The translations under genes were made by a program, and so were the position numbers. Below, in pieces: positions 35,480 to 62,830 of a stretch of 64,000 nucleotides of DNA. The first letter of the stretch is position 1. Every line of letters begins with the position of its first letter. This DNA is from Closterium sp. NIES-65. Lineage: Eukaryota > Streptophyta > Zygnematophyceae > Desmidiales > Closteriaceae. The stretch lies in assembly GCA_948144175.1 (NCBI GenBank), contig CANXME010000520.1:930001-994000 (forward strand), given 5' to 3'. The notes under the pieces are model-generated. The model had not been told where the DNA came from. It was given only the letters and a program-made list of their open reading frames with translations, and did no database searches.

Positions 35480-36587
35480 CTGGATCAACGCAGTCGCAGA
35501 ATCGCAGCCATTCGCGAATGTCGTCCAGCAGGCCCGGGAACAGCGCATGCACGTCTGCCACGTCACTGATCCGATCAGCCACGTCATCCTCACCGACACC
35601 GCCACCTCGACTACTGCTAGCCGGCGCCGCGGGAATGGCAAGAAGCTTCCAGGAAAGGCGGCTCTTCTGCTGTACGACCGCGAACGCGCCGACTACTCTC
35701 ACCTGACACACATCCCCTGTCCGCAAATCGCGGGACGGCAGCATACTATTAGACAGACTAACCGACGAGGCGAACCCGGCTCGCGACGCGTCATTAAGAT
35801 CCAGCAGCAAGGCGTCCATCGGACCGCCTTGGTACGCGAGGCCGCCATAGTCGGGGTTGGGCTGCGCGGGGTCCGCGTACGTCTGCGGGAGAAAACCTAG
35901 GGTGAACCGCGTCGCGTTCTCCGCGAAATGCGCCGGCTTCGAGTAACCGTTCGTGGAAGGAAACTGGGAAATTCGAAGCGGGGTGAACTCCTCGTTCTGA
36001 GCTACCTCGTACTTAATCCACGAGCCTCTAGGCGTCGCGCAGACGAAATTAAGCAGCCCGTCGCGGCTGTAAAGCGGCACGTGGTGCCACCAGGAAATCA
36101 GCCTCAAATCGCGGTCAACCGCCAGCTGGCGCCACGTCAGCGTGCCGACGTGGCCGATCTCGATCGACGTGGACTGGAGGATTTTGTCGTGTATCGGAGT
36201 TGGCGGGGTGGGAGTGAGAGGGGAATCATGCAAGCCGCGACCGCCGCTTCCGGTGGGAGTCGCGTCGCTTCCTAAAATGTGGTCCCAAGCGGAAGATACC
36301 GAATCGCCATATCCCGACGAGTTAAAGTCGGCAATGCTTGTCGTTACGGTGGTGGTGGTGCTAGGAGTAGGAATCACTGAGCTTTCTCTTACTAAGGACG
36401 TCTCTAAACTAGACCGCGCAGCTCCGCTACCACTACCAGTAGCACCGCCTGGCTTGGACTCTATCGTCGAGCCGCTGTCCACGTCAGCATTCCTTATCTC
36501 CCATAGCCCATGGCTGGGAAACGAATCGTCCTCCTCGTCCCCGCAGCTAATCTGCAGCTTCCGCGTTCGCTTCATTGTACCCGCCAT
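35480..36587 (-). CDS. Family I inorganic pyrophosphatase-fold protein, probable pseudoenzyme (first exon)
   Basis: The frame starts at ATG 36587 (MAGTMKRTRKLQISCG) and ends at a donor CCAG|GTAAGT (35479-35474). About 140 N-terminal residues are Ser/Thr/Gly-rich. From about residue 145 it follows soluble family I PPases: WHHVPLYSRDGLLNFV, FLPQTYADP, GDVCQVRVVGAFAVV, LSWKLLAIPA and a C-terminal ALFPGLLDDIREWLRF. These enzymes hydrolyse pyrophosphate using a cluster of acidic metal ligands. Here the GDNDPxD signature reads YQGGPMD, the DEGxxDW segment reads QQKSRLSW, and the EIPR glutamate reads ATPR, so most ligands are missing and only the last Asp of the signature remains. Catalysis is therefore unlikely, while the fold looks preserved. 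The 3' exon(s) are uncertain. It lies head-to-head with AP5M1. Confidence 0.75.
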
Positions 36588-37061
36588 AGTGCACCTCGAC
36601 TCTAGACTGCCTGACGTACAACTGAGCCTTCACCAGAGTTTCTAGTACACCGCTGGCGCAGACCAGACGTGTTACACTTGGTTACACTTGTTACAAACGC
36701 GACCGCTGCCTCGGAGGGAAGTTTCATGCTGAACGCGCTAAGCCCAGCGCCTACCGTTAATCTTCTAACGCAGCTGAAGCCTTGTTAGCGGCGCCAGTGG
36801 TCTGCAAAAGGACGCAATATCAAAACGACTGCCCTTCAGTTAGTAGCAGGCGAGCGACACGGCTTTAGGCCGTCTTTGAGTTTACACTTAGCGCTGTACG
36901 CTGTACAGTACACCTCGAGTCATTTTTCACCAACCAACCAACCCCGCCGCCGACCAACCAACAACCAGAGGACCGTGGCTCCTTTTCTTCGTCAACGACA
37001 AGTTCATGCCCAAGCGAGAGCAGCGGAGGGAAGGGGCAGTTCCTTCAAGCTTCGGGTTTTA
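36588..37061. promoter_or_regulatory. Upstream region of the pyrophosphatase-like gene
   Basis: Shared intergenic DNA between two divergent genes. It has a direct repeat GTTACACTTG-GTTACACTTG at about 36670-36690 and an AACCAACCAACC-type short repeat near 36935-36965. No gene or sharp promoter element can be assigned. Confidence 0.35.
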
Positions 37062-37610
37062 GGGCGCGTAACCATTTTGCATTTTGCGATTTTGACGGAC
37101 AGTCCGCTTAAAACGAAGTGGACGGTCCACCTATCGAGAACGGGACCGTCCGACTGACTTTTTTGCAACTTCGGACTGTCCGAAGACAGTTGTGACACTT
37201 TTTTCATAATGTACAGTTTCGCGATCACTGCGAAAGCGTTACGCAGTTCTTTTAAACTCGCGAATGTCGTTATCGAATCATTTTTGTTTATGGGTTGTCT
37301 CTGGTTGGTCGATGTCGATTCGTGAAGTAGCCTCGTACGTTTTTGTTGGTGGACGAGGTGACTTGACAGTTTTTGCGTCGCCCTCCAATCGTGTGCAAGG
37401 ACTGTCGGACAGTCCGTTTGGGATTCGGACCGTCCACGGTTCAGATTTCGGACCGTTGAAGTGGGAAAAAGTGTCACTACAGTCCGTTTTGTTGGCGATG
37501 TCGCCAACACCTCAGCGAACATGATTACGAAATTTTGCGAAGCTTGTTACCGTTTCGCTACCTGGACGGTCCACGGTTCGAACCGTCGGGTGCAAAATGG
37601 TTACGCGCCC
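37062..37610. mobile_element. Tourist-like (PIF/Harbinger) MITE
   Basis: 549 bp with a perfect inverted end: GGGCGCGTAACCATTTTGCA at 37062 and its reverse complement ending at 37610. The target duplication is TTA (37059-37061 and 37611-37613). A TTA/TAA 3-bp duplication and GGG-starting ends are the hallmark of PIF/Harbinger MITEs. The inside has subterminal inverted repeats around GGACAGTCC, GGACGGTCCAC and CGGTTCGAACCG. No transposase is encoded; the plus-strand frame at 37264 is not convincing. Confidence 0.85.
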
Positions 37611-37613
37611 TTA

Positions 37614-38425
37614 GTACAGCCTCGAGATACAACTTGAACCTGCGTCAAATAATTTGCACTCCTGACTGTAACGCGCCCAGACCCGCTAGGAGAATCCGAG
37701 TTGAGAGCACGCCCAACGCATATCGCGAATCGTCACTGTGAAGTTTTCGTCAGGCGGTGTAACTTCGTCAGTGTGACTCGTTACTGCCTGCTCAAGCAGA
37801 AGGGTGAAATGTATGCACTCCCTATTGACTTCACCGTTATGTTCTCCACAGCAAGTTTCCTCTTTTTCTGTGGTGAGCTTGTACAAGCCGCATATTTCTT
37901 CCTCTCGCCTTTTGCGCGAGGAAAGCGCTTCGAACTCCGCATATTTTTTCGCTTCGCCTTTTAGCGGCAAAATAATCTCTATTAGTGTCCTTATTCCGTG
38001 GCTTGTATCGAGGATTCGTTACTGACGCATTCAGCGCGAAATTTTTCAAAATGTGCGAGTGATTGCCGAGTGTGATCATTGCAAGATTCTAGCCGTCCGT
38101 CAAAGCCAGATTCACGAGATTTCCGAGCCGTCTGGCAGCATTATCGTCGCGTGGGCGACCATTCTCGTCGCATAAACGACCAATCTCGACGCATGGCCGA
38201 CCATTGACGTCGCTAGACGACTGAGCAGCAGCTACTCGTCGACTCGATTTTCCACGACGCTCGAGCCTTCTTCCGATGGTTGCGAAGGAAGCACACGTCA
38301 GACAGTGGTCTATCCCTCTCTAGCGAAAGCAGCACACGTCAGAAACGTGATCCATCCGAGTAGGCTAGGAACTATTAGTTCCGAGATCCATCTTTAACGC
38401 CGCATCCCGAAGCCGAGAGCGGAAA
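37614..38425. promoter_or_regulatory. Upstream region of AP5M1
   Basis: Contains a 21-bp tandem repeat (38144-38222: CGTCGCATNNNCGACCAATCT style, about 3.7 copies, each with a GTCG...CGAC inverted core) and a diverged direct repeat of AGCACACGTCAGA at 38289 and 38330. These may be promoter-proximal; function is inferred from position only. Confidence 0.4.
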
Positions 38426-55460
<17,035 letters not shown>

Positions 55461-55831
55461 GTGTTGCATGCACTCATGCTTCACATCACACAAAAGAAAG
55501 CACGGCTAGCAGATGGCGACATAGGACTAGAGCTTGTTATGTCAGACGTGGGTCGCTTGATTCCATTCAAACCATAAAGGGGCTCAAAATATTGCCCATG
55601 CCCTGAAAGTCGCTGTAGAAAGACATCGCAATTCTATTCTAAGATATCAAGCCAGTTTGTTGGGTTTAGGATGGAATACCTTGTACTGTACCAAAATCTG
55701 CAGCCCAACACAAATGAGGCAAGCTGTAAGGTTGTTCTGTGCTCTGATTCTGAATACTGCACATATCTATTTAACACTTTCATAAACGCAACGAACCTTT
55801 ACATGAAAAGAACAGCACATGTATTACCAAG
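55461..55831. other. Convergent 3' region of AP5M1 and the glycosyltransferase
   Basis: About 370 bp between the two stop codons; it must hold both 3' untranslated regions. AACATAAAGG-like and CATAAACG strings are present but no polyadenylation site can be fixed. Confidence 0.45.
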
Positions 55832-57040
55832 CTACTGTAGATCCATCCCTTCAAAAGCAATAGCATCCAGGGTCCCATTCCCCACTATCTCATGCACTAG
55901 CCCGCTAAACCTCTTATCCCCAGACTGGTGGAGAACGCACGGATACGCCTTGGTCACCTTCGAATACACCTTGATCTCCACACCAGTCCCTTGCACCTCA
56001 TACTCTTCTGACTTCCGCCCTCCCAGCTGGTCTATAAGAACATTGTAGTGGTCCAGCTTGATGAACGGCGGCGGTGTTGCCTGCCTGGCCTCTTCCAGAC
56101 CTGCAGGCGTGATGTTTTGAGGAATCAAGACTTGCGCCGGTTCAGGAAGAGAGCAGAAGTACCGCAGTGTGCCGGGCAGAGGAGCAGCAGAGGAGGTTAA
56201 AGAAGAATCAGAATCACCAGACGAATCACCAAAGTCTTTGGTGGATGGTTTGGTACCTCCGTGGCTGTCTGTTACTGGTTCGGGATACGGCGTGCGTGGG
56301 AGGGAGTTGAATAGGAATGGCTGGGCCAGGTATACAGATATGAATTGCCGCTGATCTTCCATACAGTCACTTGTGTATGTTGCATCCATCATCTCGCCTA
56401 AAGCCCACGCGTATCCAACATAGAACCCTGCATTGACGAATAGATTCGGAAAAGGGTACCTCGGCTTTGGAGGGTAGAAAGGGATGACGTCACCACTTGG
56501 GTATGAAAACAGCTCGGCCCCGAACACGATAGGAGCGTTAAGAGACAGAAACGCTTTGAGTAACGAATCTGGTCCGCATAGCTGCCTGTTTGGCAGCAGC
56601 AAGACGTCATCAGCATCCGTAATAATCACAATTCGGTCTCGTGGCAATGTCCTTAGGTACTCGCGATAGTATCTCACCCGACCACCTAGTCCCTGCCAGG
56701 TCTCTTTCAAACCAAGAACTGCAAGCTGAATTTCGTTCATCTCACAGAACTTAGCTAAGCGCTGAACGCCTTTCCCACACCGGGTGGAAAGAGTGAGCCA
56801 TTCGATGCTGCAGTTGGAGTAGGTGAAAGCTGACGTTGGCTTTAAGTCGCGAGGGTCTACTGTGGCGTCATATGTGACGCGGCAGCCATCCCTTCCCCCA
56901 TTTTCTGCCGCTCCCTCGCTGCTACTACTTCTTGTAAGGTCACGCTCTGACCCTGGATCGGAGATGATCCCGCCTGATAGTCCTCCATTGCTAGCCACCA
57001 CTTTCCCCCCGTTGATACCGCCTCGGTTGTTGGAGCTCAT
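55832..57040 (-). CDS. PLOD-type (procollagen galactosyl/glucosyltransferase-like) glycosyltransferase
   Basis: 402-codon frame from ATG 57040. From about residue 75 it follows the glycosyltransferase domain of the PLOD/LH3 family, which transfers sugars from UDP-sugars to hydroxylysine or similar acceptors in the secretory pathway. Visible features: IVIITDADDVLLL (residues 137-149) with the metal-binding DxD, PIVFGAELFSYP (170-181), FVNAGFYVGYAWALGEMM (201-218), and MEDQRQF (227-233). A Ser/Asp-rich insert follows. No lysyl hydroxylase domain is present, as expected for plant-type members. No signal peptide or membrane anchor is seen in the first 60 residues, but an acceptor-like CTGACAG|GCG lies 18 bp upstream in frame (57058), so an upstream exon may supply one. 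Substrate is unknown. Confidence 0.8.
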   Translation of the reverse strand: MSSNNRGGINGGKVVASNGGLSGGIISDPGSERDLTRSSSSEGAAENGGRDGCRVTYDATVDPRDLKPTSAFTYSNCSIEWLTLSTRCGKGVQRLAKFCEMNEIQLAVLGLKETWQGLGGRVRYYREYLRTLPRDRIVIITDADDVLLLPNRQLCGPDSLLKAFLSLNAPIVFGAELFSYPSGDVIPFYPPKPRYPFPNLFVNAGFYVGYAWALGEMMDATYTSDCMEDQRQFISVYLAQPFLFNSLPRTPYPEPVTDSHGGTKPSTKDFGDSSGDSDSSLTSSAAPLPGTLRYFCSLPEPAQVLIPQNITPAGLEEARQATPPPFIKLDHYNVLIDQLGGRKSEEYEVQGTGVEIKVYSKVTKAYPCVLHQSGDKRFSGLVHEIVGNGTLDAIAFEGMDLQ

Positions 57041-57058
57041 CCCAAAAATCGTGGGCGC

Positions 57059-57483
57059 CTGTCAGTATGTTTGAGAAAGTCACCTTCCAAGAGAGGTGGG
57101 TTGGGTGTATGTTGTTGGTATGTCAGGTGTCCCTGCAGTTACTTTCTAGCAGCTTTCCAGGTTCGGAACGCAGCCAGCTCGGTTCAGTTCGAAGTAACTC
57201 ACACTTAGATTTTCACGTCCAACCAATCCCAGCCTCAGGAGGTGCGTGGTTTGGAATTCGAAACCTGTGGCTTCGGCTGAGGCTCTACACTCGAAAAATC
57301 TATGAGAAGAGTTGGTAACATTGGTGGCAATTACACATTATCTTTTGTATCTATTTCCTGTCAGATTTATATGACATAGCTACTGTAGGCTATAGTGGGG
57401 TAGCACATATGCGGTATAGCTTTCTAGGGTTTGTACTTGTACCCAACTTTCCCTTAGTCATTCCATTCTCGTTCAGTTTCTCA
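57059..57483. other. Region upstream of the glycosyltransferase; likely holds the LTR of element E
   Basis: No gene seen. The stretch just before the primer site at 57484 should be the 5' LTR of the following copia element, but its left edge cannot be set because no second LTR lies in the window. Confidence 0.35.
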
Positions 57484-60400
57484 TGGTATCGAGCAGGTTC
57501 CCCTGTGGGAACTGTTCCTAGGGCCCACCACCTTTTTTTTTCCTGCCCGGAGCGCGCTCTACACTGCCTGAGTCGCGCTCCCCTCTCAAGGCCCCGTCGA
57601 GCCGCCCTTTCGACCCTGTCGCGTCGCGCTTGCGGCCCCGTCGCGTCGCCCTCGCGGCCCCTCACGTCGCGCCGCCCTAGCGGCCGCGTCGCGCCGCCCT
57701 CGCGGCCCCGATCCGCCGCCCTCGCGGCTCCGTCGCGTCGCGCCGCCCTCGCGGCCCTTTCACGCCGCCCTCGCGGCCCTTTCTAGCCGCCCTTGCGGCC
57801 TCTTCAAGCCGCCCTCGCGACCCCCCCCCCTCCTAGCCGCCCTAGCGGCCCCGTCGCCTACCCCTGCGGCCCCGGCGCCGCCCTTCCTTGCCTCAGAGCC
57901 GCCTCTGCTGGCCCCGTCGCCTACCCCTGCAGCCCCGGAGCTGCCCTTCCCGGCCCCGGCGCCGCCTCTACTGCCGGCCCCGACGCCGCTCCACCCGGCC
58001 CCGCCGCCGCTCCACCCGGCCCCGCCGCCGTCCCCACGCGGCCCCGCCGTCACCACCGAGCCGCCGGCGCCGCCGAGCTGCTGCCGAGCCGCCCGATCCA
58101 CCCGAGCCGCCCGAGCCGCCGCGCCACCTGAGCCGCCTGAGCCGCCGTACCGCTGAGCCGCCGAGCTGCAGTTACCGCCGAGCTGCAGTTGCTTCCGAGC
58201 CGCTGTACCGCCGAGCCGCCCGAGCCGCCCGAGCCGCCGAGTTGCCGAGCCGCCGAGGCGCCCGAGCCGCCCTGTCTGGTAAGAGCAGCGCCTCTGTCAC
58301 TGCACTGCCCTTACCCTACTGTTCGCGCTGCTAGTATACTGCTGTCATGGCTACCCCTAGTGTCCTCGCTTTTAACGCTGAGGGTCGGGCCATTGACTTT
58401 GACGTCTGGGTAGATGACCTGCAGCTTTTCCTATAGTGCGATAGGGCAGACGGTCTCTCCTTCTTTGACCTCACCTCTGGTGCCTCTCCTGCCCCTGCTG
58501 CTGATGCCGACGCCACTGTTCGCTCACAGTGGGCCACACGCGATGCTGCTGCACGTCTTGCTATAAGTCGCCACCTGCCTACCTCTGAGCGTGCGCACTT
58601 TAGCCAGTACAAGAGTGCTCAGACCTTGTACGACGCTGTAGTTGCGTGCTACTCTTCCCCTGCCACTGCTGCACTGAGCCGCCTCATGCTACCGTACCTC
58701 TTCCCTGACCTTGCTGCCTTTCCCAGAGTCGCTGACCTTATTACGCACCTCCGCACTAGTGACACTCGCTACCGCGCTGCGCTTGCTGCAGAGTTCTGCA
58801 CCAAGAACCCCCCCCCCCCCCATGTACATCACCCTCTACTACATAGTCACCCGGCTCCCTGACTCCCTTCGCGTAGTCAGGGACCACTTCCTCTCAGTTT
58901 GCCCCACCACTCTCACCGTTGACCTCCTCGAGGCCCTCCTAGCAGCAGAGAAGAGCATAGTCGCTGTAGGAGCCTCTCGTGGTGACCCTCGCACCCCCGT
59001 CTTTGAGGGGTGTTCCCCCTCCCCCCTTTTGCCCTCTATTGCCTCTGCTGCTGCGGCCGACCTCGTTGGTTTCGAGTCGGTCGGCGCTGCGTCTGCCCCG
59101 AGCGAGAGACGCCGCACCGGCAAGGGCAAGGGGGGCAAGGGTGCTGGAGGGGCTGACAGCTTAGTCTTTGCCACAGCTGACACTGCTGGACTCGCCCACG
59201 TGATGTCCAAGCTGCAGGGTTGGCGGAGGTGGCGGTGGAGGCAGTGGAGGGGGTGGGGGTGGTGGTGGGAGTGGTGGCGGGGGTGGAGGTGTCGGTGGCG
59301 GCAGTGGAGGCGTAGGCGGCGGCGGTAGTGGCGGTGGGAGCGGAGGTGGCTGAGTTGGCGGTGGTGGAGGAGGCGGCGGCGGAGGAGATGGAGCTGGTCA
59401 GGGTGGCGCTGCGCAGAGGGTCGGCTCTGGTGGTGGCCAGCGCCAACAACAGCAGCAGCAGCAGCAGAGCACTCGTGACATCCCCCCCCCGCAGCAGCTC
59501 CGTGAGTGGTACGCTGCACGCCAGTGGGGTTGGGGTACTGGTCCGTGCACCTACGTCCTACGCACCGGCGACCGCGCGGGTGAGCAGTGTGGGGGTGCGC
59601 ACTCCACCCAGCGCTGCTTTGGCCGCCTGACGGTCGCTTGGCGTTACCAGTTCCCTGAGGCCACCGAGATCCCCCTCTGGGGTGAGCTGTCTAGGGCGGG
59701 AGTAGCTATCTTTGACCTTGACTTTGATGCTATTCTTGCTGCCATGTATGCTGTGACTATTAGTGATGAGGGTGACTGTTACCGGTGTTTTCCGCCCGAC
59801 CCGGGCATTGAGACTGCTGCTCTAGGTACTGGTGAGGCTGCTGCTCTAGGTGCTAGCGAGGCTGCTGCTCTAGGTGCTCGTGCGTCTGCTCCCTCAGGTG
59901 CTGGTGAGTCTGCTCTCTCAGGTACTGCGTCGGCTTCGGCCTCCCACACCTTCACCCTTGACTCGGGGGCTTCTCGCTCCTTCTTTCGAGACCGCACCAC
60001 ACTCACGCCGCTTGGCCGGCCAGTTGCAGTCTCTCTGGCAGACCCCTCTGGGGGTCCTGTCCTTGCTCACTTCTCCACTGTCGTCCCGTGTCCGGCGGCC
60101 CCCTTTGGCACCATGTCTGGTCTTTACCTCCCCTCGTTCTCTACGAGCTTGGTGAGTGGTGCTGACCTACAGGATGCGGGGGTTCACCAGTTCACTCCTG
60201 CGAGTCAGCGGGTGACTCACTGCACGGACGCTCGGACAGGCCGACACCTAGCCACGTTTACACGTCGGTCGTGGTCGAGCCTGTACACACTGACCACTGC
60301 GTCTCCTCCAGTCACTGCGTCTGGTCAGGTAGCTGCGTCGGGTCAGGTGTTTGCTGCAGCGTCCAGGTCTGGTCCTGAGTCTGCCCCCTGCTCGTGTCGC

Positions 60401-62822
60401 CTCCTGTCTCACGAGACTCTCCTCTGGCACCATCGCCTTGGTCACCCCTCCCTGCTTTGTCTCCGAGGCATGGCCTCCCGTGTCCTTGTCTGTGGTCTTC
60501 CCCGGTCCCTCCCTCCCCTTCCTGAAGGGCCTGGCCCTACCTGCGTCCCCTGTGTCGAGGGGCGCCAGCGGGCTGCCCCTCACTCCTCCCAGTTTCCTCC
60601 GACAGAGACCCCGCTGCAGACGCTTCACATGGACGTGTGGGGCCCGGCCCGCGTCCGTGGACAGGGTCACGAGCGCTACTTCCTGCTGGTGATTGACGAA
60701 TACTCGCGTTACACCACAGTCTTCCCCTTGCGCAGCAAGGGTGATGTCACTCCGGTGTTGATTGACTGGATCCGCGTAGCTCGTCTCCAGCTCAGGCAGA
60801 GCTTCGGCTCGGACTTTCCTGTTTTGCGTCTGCACTCTGACAGAGGCGGAGAGTTCTCCTCTGGCCTTCTGCGAGCCTACTGTCGTGCACAAGGCATCCG
60901 CCAGACCTTCACGCTTCCGGACTCTCCACAGCAAAATGGGATTGCTGAGCGCCGCATTGGCATGGTCATGGACGTCGCCCGTACATCCATGATGCATGCG
61001 GCTGCCCCCCATTTGCTGTGGCCGTTTGCGGTTCGGTACGCGGCGCATCAGATCAACCTTCACCCCAGGGTCTCCATGGCGGAGACCTCCTCAGCTTTGC
61101 TGTGGACGGGGAAGGTTGGCGATGCGTTTGCGTTCCGTGTCTGGGGATCTCGGGCGTTTGTCCGCGACTTGTCTACAGACAAGCTGTCCCCTGGTGCTGC
61201 TCCTTGCGTCTTCCTGGGGTTCTCCCCTGACGCGCCAGGGTGGCAGTTCTACCACCCCACCTCTCGCCGTGTTCTGTCCTCCCAGGACGTCACGTTTGCC
61301 GAGTCGGTCCCCTACTACCGCCTCTTCCCCTACCGCACTCCGTCCCTCCCCCCGCCACCGCTCTTCCTTGTGCCAGGTCCCCCCCCGGTAGACCCCCTCC
61401 CCCCTCAAGGTCCTGCCCCTTCAGGTGTGTCCCAGGTAGACGCAGTCGAGCCTGTCGAGGTTGCTGGTGACTCTGATGCTGCTGAGGGTGCTGAGCCTGG
61501 GGGTGCTGACTCTGGGGGTGCTGAGCGTGTGGGTGCTACGCCTGGGGGTGCTGAGCCTGAGGGTGCTACTACTGGTGGTGCTGAGCCTAGGGGTGCTGAG
61601 CCTGGGGGTGCTACCACTGAGGGTGCTGAGCCTGGGGGTGCTGAGCCTGGGGGTGCTACGCCTGGGGGTGCTGAGCCTGGGGGTGCTACGCCTGGAGGTG
61701 CTGAGCCTAGGGGTGCGGAGCCTGAGGTAGCTGGGCCTGCTCGTGTGGCGTCTGGCGGTGCTGGGCCTGGAGGTTCTCCGGGTGCTTCGTCTCAGCGGGA
61801 GCCACTCTCTCCACAGGAGCTGCGCGAGTGGTTTGCCCGGCGCTGGAGGCATGCTGCTGAAGCTGGAGGTTCTTCGGCTGCTGAGGGTGCTGGTGCCGCG
61901 GGTCCTGGAGGTGCTCGTACTAGGAGTACTGGAGCTGCTGGGCCTGCGGGTACGACTAGAGCTGGAGCGGCTGAGGGTGTTGGCGATGAGGCTACTGCTG
62001 TCGGTCCTGGAGGAGGTCCTGCTGGGGATGCTACTGGTGTTGCTGGAGGTACTGGAGCTGGAGGTGCTGCTGGCGCTGGTGCTGCCACTGGGGGTACTGG
62101 TGCTGTCCCTGCTGTGTCTGGAGTCGCCGCGCGGCCTCGGCCGTACTTCGTTCCGCTCCTTCAGCAGGCTCTTGGTCTCTCGCCTTCTACTGGTCCTCCT
62201 CCTCCCTTAGAGTGTCCACAGCCTGTCCTGTCACAGTTACAGTTACAGCCGGCTTCCCCACTGCCTGCTCCTTCTCCCTACACTGGTCCTACTGGAGGTC
62301 TTGCTGAGCGTCGTGAGCCTGCGTCTCCCCCTGCGTCGCCTGTCTGTCCTGGTCGCCCTAGTGGTCTTGGTTCGCGTCAGCGTCCTCCTCCTGTCCCTGG
62401 CACGCACCGGATGTCTCTACGTCCGTCCACTGCTCCTCTGCGTGCCCCTTTGCCTTCTCCTCCTGAGTCCTCGCTTCCCGCTCTTGCCGACCCGGAGTCG
62501 GACTCTCTTCCTGCTGCCAGTCCTACTGTCACGTGTCTCCTTGCTACTGTCGTCACTGACCCTTCCTTTGAGTCCACTGCTGCGTCTGCCCTAGATGCTG
62601 AGCTCGTCGACTTCGCTGCTCGCTGTCGTCTAGACTACTCTGCTAGTCTTGTCGCTGAGTCTGAGTCTGTCTGTCCTCCGTCCGTCGGGGGTGAGTGTGC
62701 CCTTGGCATAGACGTCCTTGAGGACAGGCAGGAGGAGTTCCAGTGTTTGGCAGCAGCCGAGAACAGAAGACGAGCGGGTAGCCCGCCACGAAACAGAGTC
62801 GGAACCAAGGCTGAAGGTGTAA
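57484..62822 (+). mobile_element. Ty1/copia element E, plus-strand copy, RT missing
   Basis: A primer-site-like TGGTATCGAGCAGG at 57484, a GC-rich leader, then gag, protease and integrase in copia order. At about 62822 the frame reaches LEDRQEEFQCLAAAENRRR, just before RT would begin, and the sequence switches to the minus strand of another copy. RT, RNase H and 3' LTR are therefore absent from this copy. Confidence 0.85.
57560..58300. repeat. GC-rich short-repeat leader of element E
   Basis: Irregular repeats of CGCCGCCCTCGCGGCCC give way to GAGCCGCCCGAGCCGC units. Nearly all G/C, open on both strands (Ala/Pro/Arg-rich), no domain. It lies between the primer site and the gag start. Confidence 0.7.
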
Positions 62823-62830
62823 CCCTATGA
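58347..62830 (+). pseudogene. Copia gag-protease-integrase of element E, degenerate
   Basis: Gag starts at ATG 58347 (MATPSVLAFNAEGRAIDF) with a TAG at 58434-58436 and a frameshift in the C-run at 58809-58821. After a Gly-rich region the pol frame is open from about 59490 to 62830. It includes a zinc-knuckle-like CTYVLRTGDRAGEQCGG...QRCF (59548-59625), protease FTLDSGASRSFF (59953), and integrase LLWHHRLGHPS, LHMDVWGP, LHSDRGGEF and NGIAERRIG, with VFLGFSPDAPGWQFY. A long Gly-Ala-Glu-Pro-Gly repeat linker (61480-61730) follows. Its knuckle and integrase resemble element D more than A-C. RT is not present. Confidence 0.88.

Noticed and set aside
37570-37590. GGTTCGAACC as a tRNA T-arm
   Set aside because: It is a palindrome within the Tourist-like MITE; no acceptor or anticodon arm nearby.
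57409-58334. Ala/Pro/Arg-rich frames on both strands
   Set aside because: They reflect the GC-rich short repeats in the element E leader.
59150-59220. DSLVFATADTAGLAHVMSKL in the gag region of element E, which resembles the segment after YVDD in copia RT
   Set aside because: The resemblance is short and by eye only; no flanking RT sequence supports a captured fragment.
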